Source: Epiperipatus broadwayi
Lineage: Eukaryota > Onychophora > Udeonychophora > Euonychophora > Peripatidae
Assembly (NCBI GenBank): GCA_028023455.1
Contig: JAQFVV010006839.1
Coordinates: forward strand, 62,001-126,000
Direction: 5' to 3'
Length of the DNA: 64,000 nucleotides
Position 1 is the first letter of the stretch; each line of letters opens with the position of its first letter. Made by a program: the position numbers and the translations under genes. Positions 59,716 through 64,000 of this stretch are shown in pieces. Under the pieces are notes generated by a model. The model saw only the letters and a program-made list of their open reading frames with translations, was not told where the DNA came from and searched no databases.

Positions 59716-60325
59716 TGTTAAAACAGGCAAAACTCACTATATATATATTGCCACACACAGCAAGCTAGAGTAATCAATGGATGCCAGAAGGCTTGTGCAT
59801 AAAATCCCCATCTAGTGCCTACTCATCCAATATCCTTAGACTAGTTTCTGGCTTATGGCCTTCGTCTGTGAGGAGTCTTGGATCTGAGAGCACTGCATCT
59901 AGATCTTAGGATCTAATGCAACCCTCCAGCAACCACCTTTTATATCCATTTAACTACAAAACTATGAGTCTTAAACTGAAAACACCTTAAATGTTTTCAA
60001 TCCAAGCCCATTAGCTTATATAGTCATATGGGTCTGAACCCAGTTCAGTACCCATACATTTTGGTGTCTTTGGTTCTTTAATAACCATAGCCACCACTAT
60101 CCTATTAGGCAGGATTGGTTTTAAGCCAGTAAACATCACATGACCACCTCTTCTTATGCTTGCGTATAACTGTTGTTAAAACAGGCAAAACTCACTATAT
60201 ATATATTGCCACACACAGCAAGCTAGAGTAATCAATGGATTCCAGAAGGCTTGTGCATAAAATCCCCATCTAGTGCCTACTCATCCAATATCCCCAGACT
60301 AGTTTCTGGCTTATGGCCTATAAGA
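59716..60325 (-). repeat. Family A, tandem units inserted in a Penelope-type terminal repeat
   Basis: Two units with almost identical starts (TTAAAACAGGCAAAACTCAC at about 59716 and 60175). ACTAGT lies at 59840 and 60298, a 458-base spacing. The insertion splits an inverted-repeat structure whose ends lie at 59408-59440 and 60335-60380. Confidence 0.7.
59826..59882 (-). ncRNA. Hammerhead-like motif, family A, core mutated
   Basis: Minus strand: CAGACGA (the invariant U is changed), GGC/GCC stem II, GAAA, ACUAGU, C, UAAGGA. Outer stem I UCCAA/UUGGA is intact. The next unit of this tandem pair (ACTAGT at 60298) has lost the CUGANGA side altogether. Confidence 0.55.
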
Positions 60326-60671
60326 GCAAACGTATTTTTTAAGTGTATAAGAAGGTTGCAAATGGTATCATATGTAAATATAGAAGTAAATGCATAAAGA
60401 AAGGAGGAAGAAGAAGAAAATTGTATTACATTAAAATCATCCATATTTACATATTAATTAAAAAGTCATTTTTTTTTTTGTTTTGATTTTGCTTAATTTT
60501 CACTTAATTTGTTTCACATAATAATTTTTAAATTTATACTCTGTATTAGATTAGAAGGAAATTCACATGGAATATTAACTTTTTACGGTAAATACCAGTA
60601 AATACTTGCTTTCAAAAACAATATCCAGAAATAAAATTCATAAACTGAAAAAAAACTTACATGATCACAAG

Positions 60672-62803
60672 TGTAACGATATATAAATATGTCGTTACAT
60701 TAATTTAAAATAAAAACTTAAAAGTTCGCAAATAAAAGTAAAAAACTAAACGCTAAAATTAAAACATTGTTAAACGTGTATACATTCACACAGATGTTAA
60801 ACTTTAAAAATATTTTTTTTTTCATAAACAAAAAAAAAAGGTATTTGAATGTATTTTTTTTAAATAAAAAAATACAAGATTGAAATATAAAAATATTTTA
60901 ATAAAAAAATAACGTAAGTTAAAATAAAAACAGGTATTAATTAATTCCTGTAATCTATAAAAGGAAATGATTGTTTATTAATTATCTAAAAGCTGTTTAA
61001 TTAAAAAGTCAGATGGAAAGTTAGATAAGAGAAGAAAGAGATTTTAGCTTGACAAATGGAAGCACTAAGCCTTGGCCCGGACCATAACGAAAAAAAGATT
61101 AGTGACGTTTTGTTCAGTGAATCCTTGTGGATAATATAAAAAGGAGAAATATTGAGTATTGGGCAGTTCCAGCTGTTTGTTTTGAGAGTGGTGATAGAGA
61201 CGCAATATCACACACTCTCTCTCTATTTTAAAAGATGAACTGATTGTGATACCGAAAGGAACCAGCTAATGCTACCTCCGGAACATCTGACCGGGTTTCA
61301 AACAAGGACTCCGTGGAAAAACAAGAACATGGACTCTTCTTCCGTAGGCTGTTAACAATGAACTTAAAAATTTTTTTAAATAATCAAGAACTTTCGTCAA
61401 GTTGAACAAATTAATAAACAAGCCGACATTTAAAATGGACTCTTATCTGACTTTTTGTAAGTTTAAATCAAATTAATAATGGTTAATTTTATATCTTTCC
61501 CGATTGTGAAAAGAATCATTTCCCTTTTAATATTTTTATGTGTAGTAATATTTTATTGGAGAAATTATTAAATGCATTACATTTAAGTTATCTATAGACG
61601 CTTGCATGGATTCGTTTGCGGTTAATTAGATTTTGGTTTTCATATTTGATCAAAATATATAGACATTCGATAAATAATGATACCTTACGGTGAGTATCTA
61701 AAATGTATTTATTCGGATGTCTTTTAAGTTATTGGTGACAACGCAAGTATCTTATGGTGAATACTATTGGGTTACTTATAAGTTTCCCTCTGCGATTGTC
61801 GGTATCAATAATTTTGTATTTTGATCGTTTATGTTTATTTTGAAATGTTTTTGACCGTGGAATCTGTGTAATCGATCTATACCCAACATTTTTAAATAAA
61901 TCTGTGCGAACGTATATAAATGTTAAAATTAAGTCGGGCGCGAATGGCTATATAGTTTTGTAAAGTTGTATTAAGGGAGGGTAATCTTAGGTTATTCATT
62001 TCGTAGTTGAATTGGTTCAATGGATTCGATATATTTGTGTAATTAGTAAATGTAGTATGAGATCCGCTACGGGCAGGATTATAGATATACGCCACACACC
62101 CTCTGTTTGCCTATGGATGGGTTTGTAAGTCGGCAGAAGACCGCAGTCCATTCCTATGGAGTTTTTAGTTTATTGATCTACTTGCCCACAGATGTCACAT
62201 TCCTGTTGGTGGAGAGTCAATGTCTTCTCTATTTCTACTTATTGTTCAGATGTACATTCCTGACAATATAGTATTTTGTGTTGTCGTATCATGCTACATT
62301 GAATACATGAATGTATCAGATGGATTGGCGCCAGTTGATTGCGAAATTTGTTGCCTAAGGTTAAATCAGGGAAGAATATTTTCCTTTCAAATGCAGACCT
62401 ATGTAGTCCATTCATACTCGACCCCCTAAATAAAATATTAAACATTATAGCAAGCTATTTTAAATGTAAAATTAAGATAAAAATCTAAATGTTAAACTTA
62501 TTCCTCGAATTTAGAATGATTTTATATGTGCGTAAATAAATATTTTTCTGTGTTAATTTCTGGCAGTGGCTTTTATTATTTTATTCTTTTATATTTAAGA
62601 TATAAAATTTATAGATTGTTATCTCGGCGTCTCCGCTGAGCTAGTGACAATGGGCTAACGATCTAAATATGTAAATAAAGTGGAATCCTAACAGCGCGTA
62701 TCTGCCTACTTTATAAATTTTTCTAGGCTCAAATGCCTAGATGGCGCCCTTTGGTAGTGCGGTGCGGTGCGATGCGATCTCCCACTTCGTTTGGATCGTT
62801 ATA
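60672..62803 (+). mobile_element. Long terminal repeat, 2.1 kb
   Basis: Begins TGTAACGAT and ends ATCGTTATA, imperfect inverted ends. It is followed after two bases by a primer-binding site. Promoter-like TATAAAAAGG at about 61133. Homologous to 24214-26041, but with an extra block Y (61560-61905) before block X (61920-62430). No gag or pol follows. Confidence 0.7.
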
Positions 62804-62805
62804 AT

Positions 62806-62818
62806 TGGCGCCCAACGT
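62806..62818 (+). other. LTR retrotransposon primer-binding site
   Basis: TGGCGCCCAACGT, complementary to a lysine-type tRNA 3' end including CCA, two bases after the LTR end. This shows the LTR is a 5' LTR. The internal region should follow but is replaced at about 62816 by an inverted LTR piece. Confidence 0.7.
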
Positions 62819-64000
62819 TAGCCCATGTCACTAGCTCAGGGAGTAGCAGAGATTTAATAATATCATATCTTATCTAATTAGATTTCAACATTAAAAAATA
62901 AATAAAATAAGCCACTGCCAGTAATTAGCATACAAACATTTATTTATGCACATATATATAAGATTTAAAATTATTTTAGTATTAGTTTTACATTTTAACA
63001 TTTAACATTATTTTTAACTTTGATTTTTGACTTTAATTTATATTTAAATTTCTATTATATTATAAGTTTACATTTTAATTAAGTTCGCACAGATGGGATT
63101 ATAAAAGCTTGTTTTAATATGTTGCTATACATCGGTTACATAGATTACACGGTTAAAAACATTTCAAAGTAAACATAAACGATCAAAAGATAAAATCATT
63201 GATACTGGCAATTGCAGAGGGAAATTTATAAGTAACCCAGTAGTATTCACCATAAGATACTTGCATTGTCACCAATGATTTAAAAGACATCTGAATAAAT
63301 ACATTTTAGATACTCACCGTAAGGTATCATTATTTATCGAATGTCTATATATTTTGATCAAATATGGAAACGCAAAACATAGTTAACCAATAAACAATCC
63401 ATGCAAGCGTCTATAAACAACTTAAATTTAATGCATTTTTATTTAGGGTCGGGTATGAATAGACCACATAAATTTGCTTTTGAAAATAAACATTCTATCC
63501 CTATTTAACCTTAGACTAAAATTCGTAGTCAAACTGGTATCAATTCATCTGATATATCGATGTATTCAATGTAATAAAATACGGCAGCACAAAAGGTTAA
63601 GAGAAGAAATTGCCTCTTATGAGATAGGAATATTACATCTATCTGCAAAGAAGAGCAATAAACAAAAAACTCCATAGAAAGGAACTGCGGTATCCGACTT
63701 ATAATTCCTTCCATAGACTAACGGAAGTGTGCGGCGTATGAAGCGATTCTGCCCGTAGCGAATCAATATTACATCTACTAATCACACCAATATATCCAAT
63801 CCATTGACCCAATTTAACCACGAAACAAATAACCTAAGATTACCCTCCCCTAATATAACTTTACAAATCTATACAGCCATTCACGCCCGACTTTAAGTTT
63901 AACATTTATATAATTTAACTTAACGGAAAACAGAAATTCTAAATAAACTTAAAGAACAAAGTTAAATAAATGGAAATGATTTTAAATAAATAAATAACAA
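62816..64000 (-). mobile_element. Inverted LTR fragment, runs past the window
   Basis: Complement of LTR sequence: AGCCCATGTCACTAGCTCAG (inverse of 62636-62660), GCCACTGCCAGTAATTAG, block Y (63100-63420), then block X (63440-63900), and the inverse of 25080-25180 at the end. The block order differs from the 60672 LTR. Confidence 0.65.

Larger units (their letters stand above)
59408..60380. mobile_element. Penelope-type terminal repeat, interrupted
   Basis: ATCATATGATACTATTTTCA with CTTCTTATACACTT (59408-59445) is inverted at 60335-60380. Inner inverted copies 59480-59515 and 59682-59715 contain CTGATGA, GACTG/CAGTC hairpin, (G/A)AAACTGT. Family A units fill 59716-60325. Confidence 0.5.
56142..64000 (+). 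other. Alsin intron after exon 55886-56141, runs past the window
   Basis: Starts with GTAAGT. No acceptor followed by a phase-compatible DH or PH reading frame was found up to 64000, so I treat this as intron. It holds tandem family B units (57010-57690), a Penelope-type terminal repeat interrupted by family A (59408-60380), and an LTR with primer-binding site followed by an inverted LTR fragment (60672-64000). About 56160-57000 and 57700-59400 show nothing recognisable. A TTTTAG at about 58050 followed by a short frame and GTAAGG was rejected because its phase does not fit. Confidence 0.7.

Noticed and set aside
1-64000. CRISPR arrays, bacterial operons or phage systems
   Set aside because: Introns, LINEs, Penelope-like elements and the alsin gene mark this as animal nuclear DNA. 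No regular short repeat-spacer array was seen.

Overview
This is an AT-rich animal nuclear DNA window. I place it in Metazoa, probably an invertebrate, because it has one gene split by multi-kilobase GT-AG introns, a vertebrate-type RCC1/DH protein (alsin), and a dense mix of RTE-type LINEs, Penelope-like elements, Merlin/ISXO2-like and LTR remnants and palindromic MITE-like repeats. I cannot name the species from the sequence.

Only one cellular gene is supported: the ortholog of ALS2 (alsin), a guanine-nucleotide exchange factor of the endosomal Rab5/Rac pathway, on the + strand. Seven coding exons are visible: 12387-14225, 21912-22008, 28674-28751, 32148-32260, 38805-38862, 41499-41670 and 55886-56141. 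Their splice phases all agree and together give 870 complete codons. They cover the RCC1-like beta-propeller with its long low-complexity insertion and the start of the DH domain. The exon with the start codon lies upstream of 12387 and was not located. The rest of DH, PH, MORN and VPS9 should lie beyond 56141, and I found no further exon before the window ends. The 58-base exon at 38805-38862 is easy to miss and was found by phase and homology.

Region by region: 1-12386 is upstream or 5' intron sequence holding a 3.4-kb inverted-repeat structure (1555-5060), a nest of related inverted units (2400-3800), an RTE LINE tail (6335-6640), a minisatellite with X-box-like palindromes (7265-7630) and several palindromic elements. 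Intron 1 holds Merlin-like remnants (15940-17965) and LINE reverse transcriptase relics (17988-20570). Introns 2-3 hold a solo LTR and nested TIR elements. Intron 4 holds RTE pieces just before the exon at 32148 and a 2.5-kb LTR-like element just after it. Intron 6 (14 kb) holds another LINE tail, two Penelope-like relics and an RTE reverse transcriptase relic. After 56142 come more repeats and an LTR with a primer-binding site followed by an inverted LTR piece.

The most interesting signal is that two otherwise different dispersed families (here A and B), often arranged as tandem units of about 370-460 bp, each carry per unit a type-I hammerhead-ribozyme-like fold: CUGANGA, stem II, GAAA, a self-complementary minimal stem III (ACUAGU in A, ACCGGU in B), a U-H cleavage position, and a stem I with an internal loop. 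This is the layout of retrozymes. Several copies keep the complete core, and one intact-core copy lies in the sense strand of the intron after the last visible alsin exon.
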